From: Gnetum montanum
Taxonomy: Eukaryota; Streptophyta; Gnetopsida; Gnetales; Gnetaceae
Direction of reading: 5' to 3'
Assembly (NCBI GenBank): GCA_015680685.1
Contig: MNCI01028452.1
Coordinates: 1,022,408-1,086,407, forward strand
Length of the DNA stretch: 64,000 nucleotides
Of the stretch, positions 32,960 to 45,650 are shown piece after piece. Made by a program: the position numbers and the translations under genes. The notes beneath the pieces are model-generated. The model saw only the letters and a list, made by a program, of their open reading frames with translations, had not been told where the DNA came from and did not search any database. How positions within the stretch are numbered: the first letter of the stretch is position 1; every line of letters begins with the position of its first letter.

Positions 32960-35900
32960 GATCTGGGATTTGATACTGCTTTGCTTTTCTCAGGGACTAC
33001 TCTGTGATGAAATTTGCCGTGCCTAAAAATACGGGTAAAGGTGCCCAGTTTTTCGACAAAAGTCTAATTTTCTTTGGAAGTAAAAAGAGAGAAGAGTTTG
33101 ATCAATGGCTGGTCAATACCGTAATTAACGAGACAGCCAAGTGACGAAGACTGAAGTATTCAAAGTCTGAGCAGGCATTTACGTTGAGGGTCGTTGGGTA
33201 GCTTCATTGCAGTAATGGCACCAAGGTCAACGCTGTCCTTTTCGAAATTAAATTAAGCGATAGGCAAATGTACGACTAATGATTCTTCCTTTACCAGGAG
33301 ACGCTTCTTTCATGGCAAAAGATTTAACGTTTTGAAGTTGGTAAAACTTGACCTCAACGTACTCGTTTTTTAATTATATGTGCAGAATATTTTCAATTAA
33401 ATGTATACTTGGATTTAACATATAAAATGCAAAGTGACAGACATCACTTAAATTTATGCATAAAAGTTAGCTTATCTTACCTTTTTATTTCCTACATTTC
33501 AACAAAATGTACTTTTAGAAGGTTTTAGTCAAACCGATTTCAATAATCATTTAATGATTAAGGAAAAACAAATATTTGTTCGTTAGGTTTCATAGGAAAC
33601 TTGTTGATTTAGATGCTTTTTAAATGGTTTTTCATAATAAAAAACATCAAGGAAATGTATTGGAGATTATATGCCAGATCTTCAAAATGAATAGAATGTT
33701 CAAAATATTTTAACTACTAATAATTTTTTTGCAACTATTGATCAAAATATGAAAATAATATCTCTTGATAATGTTAATTCTATTGACAAGGTAAGGGCCT
33801 CCTCCCCCTCCACCCAATGTTGATATTTTTATGGAATATCCAATTTCCTACTTTAGAGGGGATGTTTTTAAAGATTTATATTAAGGATGAAAACTTGAAA
33901 AGACATGTCCAAAACTATTAGGTCTTTCCTTTTTGTTGATTTGGAGTTTCTCCTCTTGGCAGTCTTGCTTTTGTGCTTTGAATTTTTACTTTCAATTTAC
34001 AAATAATATACCAAACTAACAATGCACTTGCCAATATAGCTATATTCTTATTAACAATGTTATTAGTATTTTACTTCAATCACTTTATTTTATCTATTTT
34101 AGATCTCAATATTATTATTATGATGAATTCAAATGATCATGAAATTATAATTATAGTTATATAACCAATTAAATTTAGATGTGATTTGAAAATTTGGAAT
34201 GTGCAAAAGAGAGATCCCTTAAATATATTGATTTTGAGAGAATAAAATTAATTTAATTAAAGAAAAGGTAACTATGATTTATAATAAACCTTATTTGGTT
34301 GAGACAAAGTTAGCATTATTATGATCCTGGACTCTAAAAGAAACCATAATTATTAGGAGTTAACTCTGTTGTGTCAAGGAAGTAGGTGGTTTAAAAACAA
34401 TTTCTATAAAAGTGACCAACTCCTTTAGAAACTTGTGAATAAATTGCACACTTGCATAGCATTTTAAGGCAAAGTCTCTCTTTGTTGGGATCTGCAAATG
34501 GAATTTAAATTGATGCTGATTTACTGACTCTCCTGAGGAGATGTGATTTCTTACCAATTGACTATAAGAAATGACAAGCTCATCTAAAAATCCTTAGTGA
34601 AAGAGGCCCGTCACATCATTTTTAAAGCTTCTCTATAATATTTACGACATTTAGCCCAGCTTGGGCTTTGAGGTAACTTAGATTTGCCTCTTCTATTTTG
34701 CTAATAATTTACAGGATTCAGTTTTAAAGATTTTACAGGATTCAGTTTTAAAGATTTTAGCAGATGAATAGAAGGCTTCTCTTGGATTGTACTATTTCCA
34801 TGACCTAAAAGTCTTACAGCAGGGTGTGTCCTCCCAATGGTATCCAGAAGTGCACTGTTAGATTAGATCTTGACAGGTTTGGGAATAAATTACATTTAAA
34901 TTTTAAATCAGGTATCTTCCAAAGAAACACTGAAAGGGATGCCAATAAAAATACAGAGCAATGGTGGAACAGTAAGATATTCCAAATGCCAAACCTAATC
35001 TCCATAATGAGAAATGTTTGTCAACCCAGTCCCACCACCCTTGTCTGTCTTACCTTGTTTCATTGTCTTGGCTAAATGGAATGCTCCGGTGGGAAACCCA
35101 TAAAAACGCTCATTTTCTCGGAAGGAACTTTCATGAAACGCGGAGAACTTTGTTTATGGGAATTCTTCCACAACCAGTTACGCGGAACATGGAAAATTCT
35201 TTAAAAAGTCCATCGCAGACAATTGGTTGAATATTCTGTTGAAAATAAGCATAGCATTAGCAACATTAGAATGAAAGTCAAAATGACTGAAAACTTACCA
35301 ATATGAAACGTGCAAAGCACGCAGCGTGCTCGTTACCGTGCTTCACGGGAAGCACCAAAAAACGCGGACATAAGTCAAAGTTTTTAGAGACATTCATGCG
35401 AATCCGCAACGGCAACGGTGGCTCATTACTTTTTTAGCATGGACACGCAAGAAAATTCTGTCTTTGTCCGTAAAAGAGTCGTTACGTAAGTGTCACGAAA
35501 ACATTGCACCGTTTACCTGTGATACTTGGGCAAAAGTTTGGAAATATGGTTCATAACAAAATGGGTAAAACAGCCAAAATGCAAAGTATCACATTTGTCT
35601 TCGTGGTAAGGTTCCAATGGTAGAATTAATTTTTTTTTTGAAAGTTTTAAATTAGTTTGAATTGAAATTTTGACTTCTTTCTGTTGATGCAGAATTTTAT
35701 GTTGATTTTTAGAATACATATTTGGAAACTAACAATGATTTATTACACCTTTTTCTACTAATGTTGTTGCAAATAAGACTCTTAATTTTATTCTTCTTGA
35801 TTATGTATATGAGTTATTGGTTGTTAATCTTACATCACAATGTGTTCATTCAAATTTTGGGTGACTTACCTCATAGTTGAACTTTCACTTTCTAATTAAA

Positions 35901-37259
35901 TGATATGATGCAAAAGCATAACATTCAAGTTATTCATGCCAAGAATTATTCTTGGTTTTTTCTACTTGATCGACATAATGCTTCAATGGTGCAATGTACC
36001 CTAGATATAGGGTCATCTATACATAACCTACAATGTTGATCATTCATACCTAGACTCTAAATTTGTTTATGCTCAATCTAAACAATATTCCAAAGTTCTA
36101 TATTTTGTCAAGTTAGTTAATCTTTTATTGACTTTTCAAAGAGCTCAACGATAAATTGTTAATCTTTTTGATTCCATTAAGCATATGAAATATACTTTCA
36201 CACATACCATTTAATTCTCATAGACATTTTCTTATTGAAATCAATCTTTATAACTGAACAATGGAATTATTTTTGCAAGCAAATGGGAATATCTACATTC
36301 AATCAATTATATATTATAATTTTCCTAATTCTTGAAACTTTTGTTATAGTGAAGGACATTTATTTAATATTTCATCTATTCTGCCTAGGAAAAAAAGATA
36401 CTTAGGAAAAGAAAAAACGTGATGAAGTTGAGGATGGAAAAAAAATAATTTGAAGCTAAAAATATGAAAAATAAAATTAATATCAATGATAAGAATAGTC
36501 AAATGGTACAAAAAAAACTAAAGAAGATAGAAACTTCTATAGCTACTTCTGCTTGTACTACAAGAAGTACTAATTGGTTTGAATTGATAGCTCATAAGAC
36601 AAATTTGTCCTTATCTAACAAGAACAATGTTAACTGAAAGATCAAAACTAATTATAATAACTAGTTTATAGTTGATAGTAAAGATTCTTGACATAATGTT
36701 TAACAACAAAGTACTAATGATGCACCAGTTTCTTGTGGATCGAAGTTTTTTTTCTACAAACATTGGTATTTCATTATAACTTTCTATTGCTACCTCAAAT
36801 CGCTTTGTTGGTTTAAGTTCAAAGATAGATGTTGAAAGTGATGAAAATATTGTTAGGATTGGAACCATCTTCCTCATTAATAATTAATTTTCATTTCTTA
36901 ATTTTTCAAAACATCAAGTGTGTACCGTTCGAAATTGTCGGTGCCGGGTTGGAACGTTATGGGCACCGAAAGATTCACAGAAAAGCACAGCAGACCCTGT
37001 CTCTGCTTGAGGGCAAGCTGGAAACAGACAAAGGTAGAGTGCCTTGGATGGTTCATACGCGGATCAAATAAGGACTTCCCCAACATTTTCCGCTACAACA
37101 CGTTGGGTTATACGTAAACTGCAACTAAATGTAAACTAGTACGAAACGTATAGAAAATGTAAACGTGCGTAAACATAGAAGACGATGTAAACTGTAATGA
37201 GAGTTGGCCAAATGTATTAAATGTATTGAAAAAGAGTGTTTACAAAGCACCGGTCTATA
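32960..37259. other. Intergenic DNA upstream of the LRR gene
   Basis: No gene supported. The first few hundred bases should contain the LRR promoter (minus strand); no clear TATA box stands out. 34,711-34,758 is a 24-bp duplication (ACAGGATTCAGTTTTAAAGA...). 36,920-37,070 has denser CpG and a short open frame (IVGAGLERYGHRKIHRK) that I cannot assign. 37,115-37,195 has several ATGTAAAC words at irregular spacing. Confidence 0.4.
34711..34758. repeat. 24-bp tandem duplication
   Basis: ACAGGATTCAGTTTTAAAGA plus TTTT occurs at 34,711-34,734 and 34,735-34,758. Confidence 0.85.
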
Positions 37260-39000
37260 CGCAGTTGTGGATCTACACAAGGCGAATGTATAGCCCCGAT
37301 TGATGAGGATGGGTGATGACAACTACTAGGAATTTCTGTAGGCACAACGTGAATGCTGTATACTCAATGTGTAGGATGTATGCCCAGCGTGTGAGATCTG
37401 TGCTCCTATGCCCTATGTGTGAAAATGACCCCCCTTTTCAACCTCGCCCCCAACCGACCCCGATTTAGTCAAAAATTGGGGTTTTTATATGATCTTAGAG
37501 CATGGAATTCAGATCTGGAGTGGGATGATTGGCTATGGAAGGCAAAATGTACGGATCTGGCGACAGGTGGGGCGTTGACCGGTGCGAAAGAATAAAATTT
37601 TACAAGTGTACAGCGTGAACACTGTCCAGTTCACACGCTAGGCGTGCAGACCCTCAACGTGTGAACTTTCATGCCCACAAAAAATCAATGAATGATAGTT
37701 GTACAACAGATTTCATGGTTCTAGCTTGTAGATCTAAGCTCTGGCGTCCTGTTTCTAGCTTTAGCGTGTCATTCTGAGCTTCGAGGTGTCCTAGCATGTC
37801 CATAGAGCTTCCAGCATGTGAGTTTGGGCATTTGGCATGTTTTTGTACCCTCATATGCTGGGCGTATATGCTTCATATGCTAGACAGTATGTGGTTAAAT
37901 AGGAAAGATTTTGACCTACATTTTGATGTCTGAAGCTAGTTTTGACCATGGATTTGGATGCCTGATGTTCTGAGGATGCTTCCTATCAACTTTGGACTCA
38001 TTTGGCCTTGATTTGATAGGGTTTTGGGAGGCTTGAAGTTGAGCATGCTGGCCACACGCTGGGCGTATAGGCTAGCGTGTGAGCATGAAAACTGCAATTT
38101 AGGAATCAGATCTGGTATGCTGAGGTGTGTACACTGATCCTTGAGTCTTGGTGGTCCTCCAGGTCATCCAGGAGTTGATTTTGACTTCGTTTCGATGGAG
38201 TTTTGGGCTCATCTCTGAGGTGCATGCTGGCTGTACGCTAGGCATATAGGCCAACGTGTGAGGCCAAAAATGATACTTTTGATGCCCAAAATGGAAGTTT
38301 TCGAAGCTTGTGATGATGTAGACTGGATTCCCATGTACTGAGGGTCAAGCCCATGCTAAAAACTTACCTAAAAGTGCCTGTTTGACCTTGTCCTTGGTGC
38401 CACATGCTAGGCGTACACGCTGGGCGTACACACTGGGCGTGCAGGATGTACATGCTCAGTGTGTGAAGTCAAAAGTGCATGATTTCAAAGTCAAAGGTTG
38501 ATTTTCTTGAGCCCATGATGATGCCTAATAATTTCCCTATCTCTGAGAGTCGATGCCTTGTGAAAATCTTGCTTCGAAGTGCCTGTTTTGGGTCACCTTT
38601 GAAGTCATACACTGGGCGTACATGCTGGGCGTGTGAGCCAGCGTGTGGGCAGGAAATGACCTGTATGGTGCCCAAAATTTGATTGTTAGGAGCCTTAGAC
38701 CTACTTGGGACCTTAGGGAAGGTCATGGAGAGTCTAGACCTTCAATTTTGGCCTATTTTAATGAGTTTTTTAGGCTCAAAAGTTGCTGCACGCTGGGCCA
38801 GACGTTGGGCATATATAGGCCAGCGTACAAGATGCATACTTAGTGAAAACCAAGTATTTTGAGCTCAAAATTTGCTAGGTTTGATGCTAGATGTCACTGT
38901 AGTCTTTTTTGGATCCCAGGGAACCATTTCTTGCTCAGTTCGACTCTGTTTGAAGCTTTCTGTGAGGTCGTCAAGCTTCAATCATGCTGGGGAGCATCAT
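37260..39000. repeat. Decayed ~190-bp tandem repeat with CGCTGGGCGT core
   Basis: The word RCGCTGGGCGTAYA/GCAG, often followed by GGCCAGCGTGTGAG, recurs at about 37,637, 37,858, 38,053, 38,235, 38,403, 38,610 and 38,790. Sequence between cores is also related: AAAGTGCCTGTTTG... ends the units before 38,403 and 38,610, and GTGTGAGGCCAAAA-type starts follow. Spacing falls between about 170 and 220 bp. Some cores are themselves duplicated two or three times. No ORF spans it. Confidence 0.65.
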
Positions 39001-39724
39001 GACTTAGCTCGATTCTTGTTGGAGAAGTGCTAATTTTAGAATTTTCTGGTGTTTCATTGGCTCCTCTTTGTTGATGCTTGGAGGAATCGACCTGAGAAGC
39101 ATCGACAAAGAAGTAAAAAACACCACAAGCAACTTGGTAGGAATATTTTCCTTTGGCACTTGGCCAGATGTCATCACACCGTGTTCAGTAGTACATGGGA
39201 TTGGGGAAATGAAGTTTGTAGCTGGATAGGGAAATGGAAATTGTGGGGATTGAGAACTGATCAAGGGATTGTGCATGGTGAAGGGGATGATCTAGTGTGT
39301 ATACGGGTCATGTTGATCCTTGTCAATAGCCATTGTCTAGCAGACTTGGAACCAAGACATGAGGTGTACATCATTTGGTGGAACAAGACTCTTGTTTAAT
39401 GTTTAAGAGGACTTGTTGGCACAACCAAAGCCACGTGATGATGTGTTTCATTATTTGGAGGAACAGGGCCTCTGTTTAGTGTTAAAGGGAACCTGTTAGC
39501 AGAGAGCCAAAGCTACGCAATGAGATGTTACTTGAGCGTTTGAGACATGAGTACTTGCTTCCAAGACAACTGCCTTCCCGCCTGGGGCTTGTATGGGAAG
39601 TGCCAAGGGTCTTGTGTTTCTTTTTGGCTTTTTTGCTCTTTGCTCTTTGCTCTTTTGTTCTTTTGTTATTTTTTCTTTTTCTTTTTCTTTATTTTTTGTT
39701 TCTTTTTGTTTTTTTTTTTATTTT

Positions 39725-40076
39725 TTATGTAAAGAGCTTTGTTTTGATCTTGTACTCATGCTCAAGTGCCATGTTGTGTGTTGCAACTGCTATAATGACT
39801 TGTCCACCTTTGTATGGAAGTCGGATTTCTTGATGTATCAGTGAGGAAATGGCTCATTGTTGTGCTAGCCAAGGTCTACCAAGAATCATGTTGAAACTGG
39901 GCATCTCTTCTATGACAGTGAATTCCATGCTGGTGGGGAATTGTTCTCCTACCACAAAGGCTAAGTTGATTGTGCCCTTAACTGTGACACGTGATTCATT
40001 GAAGGATTTTAAACACGTGGTTTCTGTTGGCATGATCTCATCTGTCATGCCTAGTTTGTCGATGACAGAGTATAGA
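39725..40076 (-). pseudogene. Retropepsin fragment of another LTR retrotransposon
   Basis: Minus strand: SRVTVKGTINLAFVVGEQF, SMEFTVIEEMPSFNMILGRPWL, then past a TGA (39,854) AISSLIHQEIRLPYKGGQVI. The FNMILGRPWL block and the following linker are typical of the C-terminal part of plant LTR-retrotransposon proteases just before RT. The N-terminal part is cut by the single N at 40,077, and RT is not present at lower coordinates, where a T-rich tract starts. The lineage differs from elements A-D. Confidence 0.75.
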
Positions 40077-40077
40077 N
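40077..40077. other. Single-N contig junction
   Basis: A lone N breaks the protease frame. Sequence to the right (40,078 onward) does not continue the protease, and no inverted duplication is visible here, unlike at 31,107. The join may be of unrelated contigs. Confidence 0.7.
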
Positions 40078-41029
40078 GCAGATGGGCTATGAACAAAAAC
40101 AAAGTTCACAAGTTCAGAATAAGTGATAAAAATTGCTAGGAAATTGAGAGAATACATGCTGTGTTGGAGAGTTTGCATATTCAGATCAGACTTGTAGGAT
40201 ACAAGCAGGCTTAGATCGATATTCTTTTCCATGATGGGGGAGAAGAAACAGAGGAGAAATCGATCAATCAACACAGTGAAAAGTAGGCCATTGCTTTCTT
40301 GTGCTGCCTAGGCCATATGAATATTTAGGAGTTTTAGAAGGTGAAATGAGTGCACCTTACAGTGAAATTCATGACAAGGATTTTCAAGAGAGATCCTGAG
40401 TAGAGTATGTTGAGGAATATATGGGAAATGTAACGAGAAATGTACTAGTGAATGGCTTGATTAACCTTGTTACGTGTGTTAGGAACAATGTGGTACCTTG
40501 CTGTTGTGACGAAGTGCATTCTCGTATGAACACCTCTGAGTGTCATCCTGCAAACACAACTTCAAGAAGACAAGAAAACCACGAGTGAATGAGTAAGCTT
40601 AGACTTGAACAGTAATTGATGAAACAAAGGCACCAGATGAGATTTCAGGCACTGAATATGAATGGCAGCAATGTTGTTAGGATCAACTTATGATGAGTGA
40701 GGTAGCGGCTTTGATGAAGTTTGAATGCAGCTACCCACACCCCAAATGTAGGCAACACAGGTAAGCAAACCAAATGGCAACAGAAGAGGACGAATGAACA
40801 ACGAATAACACCCACAGTCCAAACAAAGGACACACCTAGTATACAACAACTAAACACTAGGGGCCCTGCCCCTAATCACAAACAAACCAGGCCTAAGCCC
40901 TCGACCCATACAGAGGAAACCAACATAACGGCAAACAACACGGACTTTGTAGCTACACTGGCCCAGGTGAAACAAACGCTCAAACAAAAGAACCTCTAAC
41001 TAATGATAAACTTATTTTTTACTTTCTAA
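40078..41029. other. Unassigned region after contig join
   Basis: A Thr/Gln/Asn-rich open frame at 40,721-40,999 (plus) shows no domain, and the opposite strand is also open. C-rich, A-rich composition near 40,780-40,930 looks like leader or LTR sequence, but no boundary is identified. Confidence 0.3.
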
Positions 41030-42250
41030 TAAATATTCCTTTATTGTGACTATTGCTTTCATTTTTTCATTTAGCTTCTTGGAATCTTTAAGCTCATTTC
41101 TTTAGCCTAGAAATGTTTAAGCTTGCCAATTTAATCATTGTCATATATTCCATATCTTTGACCAAAATAGTTATGGCTTATAACATGTCTTGATGGAATA
41201 TAATGAGCTTTTTCCCTCCTATTAATGCATCATCTTCTTTATATGGAAAAATAATGCTAGATTTAGATTTAGACTTAGTTTGATGCTTTTGATTCAAAAT
41301 GAGTTGTCCTTCCTTTTCTTTCATCTTAAAGAATCTCATAGATTCTTTCATAAGATAGCCAAAAGGGAAATCCAAAGTAGTCAAAGCCAAAGATAAATCT
41401 TTTAGAGCTAAACTCTCTACCTATTTTTGTTCTAGCTGCAAAAGCTTTTTTTGTTCTTGTTGTTGTTCCTCTTTCTTTGTCTTAATAGTTTTAATTTTGG
41501 ACTTTCATGTAGCTTGTGCTTTGGAGAATTCAATTTCATATAATGGATATCTTTCATTAGGAAAAGCCTCTTTTGGATTTTCTAGCTTCAATGAAAAATA
41601 ATTATCCTCCATAATCATTATATATTCCTCAAAGAAATACTTGGCTAATAGATGCTCTCTACTTTTAATCCATTTGCATAACTCTCTATAGGCCTATTAC
41701 ATAATGATATTGGGAGCTTCATTGATAACATTTTTATCAAATTTTCATTTTCTTCTTTCTTCACCTAATTTACTTATCTATCTAGAGCTCTCTAGTATAC
41801 ATTATTTATCTTCTCACTTTGATAGATCTTCCTTGTTTTCATGGTTGAATAGATTCTTTTTGGGTAGACCAGGAGACCACACTATTCCATAAGCATTTTA
41901 GTGATACCCTTCAAATGTCCTACCTTATTGAATTTCCAAAAATCAAACTTCATTAGGGAATCTTCTTTACACTTGTAATCATGTTTGAATGGGCTTTTCC
42001 ACATCTTTCTACCTATCTCTAGCATTACTAAATAAGGAGCTATGAATCTTGGTAGCTTTTAAGCTTGGCTTTCAAAGCCTGCTATTAAAATCATTGTATA
42101 TATAGCATGAAAAAATACAGCTCCTTTACAGTTATTGTTTACTTCATCAATGATTTGCTAGTCCACTCTTGGAGGAAAAAATCCCATAATAAATTTAAAA
42201 AGCACTAATGATGAGCTAGGAAAACTTCAGTTTTGGATACCTTTAAAATT
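41030..42250 (-). pseudogene. Decayed long ORF of unknown family, transposon-like
   Basis: The minus strand reads protein-like over about 400 codons with TAG/TAA/TGA interruptions and at least one slip. Recognisable stretches are VNNNCKGAVFFHAIYTMILI, RFIAPYLVMLEIGRKMWKSP, DYKCKEDSLMKFDFWKF, then a Lys/Gln helix (KTKKEEQQQEQKKLLQLEQK) and DFPFGYLMKESMRFFKMKEK. I do not recognise a domain. The Q-to-TAG pattern and setting resemble the extra ORFs of element F and B, so an additional ORF of an LTR retrotransposon is my best guess. Confidence 0.45.
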
Positions 42251-43539
42251 TATCTTTTCCTTATTGTAGAGATTGTCACCTCATCTGTGACTGACTTGCG
42301 AGTAGTATCTTGTGGAGGAATGGTTCAAAAGTGAAAAAGATCATCAAGACAATAAATGATTAGAATCAAATCCCAAATAAATTCCACACTTATGACTATC
42401 ACTCATAAGTAAAATCATGAATTTTCATCCTAACTTCTAATCACAAGTTCAAAAATAGAAATTAATAATTAAATCAATATTGAAATCACAAATACAAGCA
42501 TAGATCTCAAGGATCACAAGGAAGGCTTTGCCTCTTTTTTTTTTGCAATTTTGCCTTGTTGTCTTTACAATGCAGCAACCTTCACAATCATACAAATGAC
42601 TCCAATAATCACCACAAGGTTCAACAAATCCTCTCTCAACAATTATTCAAAGAAATTGATTTCAACTTAATGTATTTCTTACTTGGGTATTGATTCCTCC
42701 ATTTCCTATTCCCCCTCCCAATACAATGTGGAATGTCTTATTTATACTCCACAGTGTACAACAATGTTTTAAAATAAGTATTTTAATACTAAGTTGGCTA
42801 TGATTCCAATCCATAATAATCGATGCAACTGCCAAGTTTGGCATCCTCAATACCTTGAATAAGCATGGAATCAACAAAAGAAGTGGAAGATAAATTCTGG
42901 TGCTGGGATTCGCACAAGTTAGAGTGCTTTCTGTGAAATTTTCACATCCTCAGAAACTTTAGTAGTGACTCGTACAAAGTTTCTATTTCATCATCTTCAC
43001 ATCGCTAGCTTCCATTCTATCCTGTCGGTGATGAGCAGATGTAGATGCAAAAGCCCTATTGTTGGAGAATTCATGATGGCCCATATAGCTTTGTCATTAC
43101 TTCTATTCAGAACTTACTAATTGGAAGAACCTACTACTATCGTTTCCATTGTTTGAACATCAATTATCATGCTTGGGACCCATGCCTTCACTACGATGTC
43201 TAGTAGCTCAGCTATGACATTAGCACCATTCTATAGACTAATGGGGGTATGACGTTAGTGGCATAATTTGGAAAATGCTTCGGTGTTGGAGTTGCATCTA
43301 ATGCAGTGGTAGAACTTCGGTTGTCGGCTCTAGTAGTGGTGAGCGTGTGCATGGTCTTGAGACTTGTGATAATTGACATTGCCATTCCTACGCTAGTCAT
43401 GGTAGCAACTTTGGTTGTGTCATAGTGTCTCTATTTAGCATCTTGTAGGTGATCCTCCCTTGGCAACTCATGTGTGTGGGTGGCAAGCTGCCCTACAAGT
43501 TACATGCACGGTAGTGCCAAATCGTTGTTGGTTGGGCTA
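42251..43539. other. Intergenic, no gene seen
   Basis: AT-rich on the left, more balanced after 42,900. Short open frames lack domain signals. TGATGAGCAGATG at about 43,032 resembles an LTR terminus of this superfamily, but no LTR body follows on either side. Confidence 0.4.
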
Positions 43540-44432
43540 TGATAAGCCAATGTTACCCTAATAATATATATTATATTTATATACTTTATATATAATGCAT
43601 ATATAATATCTATATATAATATATAATTCTATGGATGGGACTAGTTGTGGCATCTAGATCATTATTTCTTGATCATAGTTCATTGTCTTCCCACTTGGAC
43701 TAATGGTTGCTTTGTCAAGTATAGTTTAGTCCAAAGTGAGCCATATGATAATTGATGTTATTGTGGCCTTATGCTACTCCTAACAATAATAGAGAAATTA
43801 ATTATTTAATCTAATTAATAATGGAAAGTAAAGTTTAAACTAGCATACGTTCAATGAGCATCCATTCCTAACCTTTCGTACATGCCTTCAACTTCATGCA
43901 ACTACCGCTGGGATTACCAAGCATACCATTACTAGGCATACCAAACGATAAAACTATTGGGTTACCAAGTAATTACACTTAAGCATTCGTGATTAGTCGT
44001 ACTCATTCTGCTTAATGACAGAAACAATAAAGAGCAATAAATGATAATGATTAACTAAGGGAAATAGTAAGAATTTAAGTAATTAACAATAATAAAGCTA
44101 AGTGGATGCTATAATGATGGAAGTAATCTTGATCTTTATTGTCGAACATGTAATGTGTCCAAGTATGTCACATTTGAATAAGGATTTCATACAATCACTT
44201 AACATCACACTGCAGGCATGCACTGAAAATAAACCAACACCTATCTACGCCTTTCTCTATGTCTACATCTATATCCAAACCATGCACCCAAGTGTTGTAT
44301 TTATAGGCTAGCATGAATGAGGTGGTTTTGAATCCCCCACATCGGAGGTTGTGCCCCAATATCATATATCTAATAACATGACTCTGATATCAGATATATG
44401 ATATCAGAGCCCTACCAAAACATGACTCATCA
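43540..44432 (-). mobile_element. Solo or truncated LTR, minus strand, B-related
   Basis: On the minus strand it starts TGATGAGTCATG (44,432) and carries GATATC-rich palindromes (44,340-44,410), a TATA box (CCTATAAATAC, complement of 44,299-44,308), CTTTATT...AATAAG (44,134-44,182) and the doubled TTGGTAA region. Much of U5 aligns with the B LTR (GGACTAGTTGTGGCATCTAG on plus at 43,639). It ends at TGATAAG (43,540), but 43,560-43,630 is an AT-rich (TA)n patch in place of the expected terminal hairpin. No matching target duplication was seen. Confidence 0.75.
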
Positions 44433-44989
44433 ACACACATGTGACACATTAGCTCAATGGTTAGGAACATCATAATGATGCCTCAAATAATCATATAAGT
44501 GACGAAATGATTAAGAGACACATGTATTCAAATACTATATAGAATTATAAGATACACGTATGTCATAATAATCCTTGATATAACTAGGAACACATTCATA
44601 GCAAATTAATAAATTACTAAATGATAATTAAACACACATATAATGAGATGTTACCTTAGTGGTAAGACTCTTAACCTAGAATACCTAGGTCATACATTTG
44701 ATTCCAGTGGATTACCTTGACTTATGGATAAAAAACATTTTGTAAAATGAATTCTAAAAGTGATCTAATAAATCCAAAGGATCTTATTGAATGTAAATAA
44801 AAAATTATTTTAGTTTCAATTTTGATGAGTAACAAGTATTTCCAACGCCTAACCATATGATCTACAAGCTTCACAAGAGATCGTTTCATAATACATGGAA
44901 GAGTCTCGTATGATATCTAGATAGTTAAACATGGGATCATATGTCATTGTCATCTTAGATATATTTATAATGGATTTTAGTGTGTATGG

Positions 44990-45650
44990 TATATGATGAT
45001 TTGTGTTATTTGACCATGAACTAAACTAATTAATAATAAGGAAATCAACTAGTTAATCTACTTAACAATAAAATTAAATTTTAGACTAGCCTCTAGTTAT
45101 GGTTGTCTATTCCTAGTTTATTGTACACATCTTGAACTCTCATATTCACTGCTAGAATTACTAAGTATTATGCTACTGAGCAAACCAAGTAAAGCACTAC
45201 TAGGATTACTAAGTGAATATGTATTTATGCTTGAAACTAGTTAGGCTTATTCTACTAATTTCTATATGTGAAAGAAAAGTAAATATTAAGCTAATTTCAT
45301 GAAAAATAAATTGCATTGAAAGTAAATTCTAGTCTTAGTTAGAGTGCTATAATGAATGGGAATCAATCTTGATCCTATTGTCATTCATGAATGATATCTA
45401 GGTACAATCCACTCAAATAAGACATTATACAAGTAACTTAGATTCAGGCTATGAACACTCATTCACTATTATAAGAATTGAAAAATGAAACCAATAGAGT
45501 CTAGCTACCTACTAATTAAATAGTACCATAAATATAGTAGTTGAACAATATTTATAGGCATTTAATATAGTTATGAAATCACATTTGTAACATAGCACCT
45601 AAGCCTATGATATAGCAAATGTAATATCAGAGGTGACTAACGTAATTTTC
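44990..45650 (-). mobile_element. Second, more decayed LTR on the minus strand
   Basis: Aligns in order with the LTR at 43,540-44,432: CTAAACTAATTAATAATAAGG, a GGATTACTAAGTG block, a decayed CTATTG...AAATAAG stem (45,380-45,420), TTTATAGGCATTTA (TATA, 45,551-45,565) and a GATAT-rich end. Boundaries are uncertain. It is closest in U3 to the F remnant at 8,030-8,165. Confidence 0.5.

Noticed and set aside
39525-39844. Three Phe/Leu-rich plus-strand frames resembling membrane proteins
   Set aside because: They come from a T-rich tract downstream of the minus-strand protease fragment; no other coding sign.
40721-40999. Thr/Gln/Asn-rich 92-residue frame
   Set aside because: Low-complexity composition, opposite strand open too, no domain or neighbour support.
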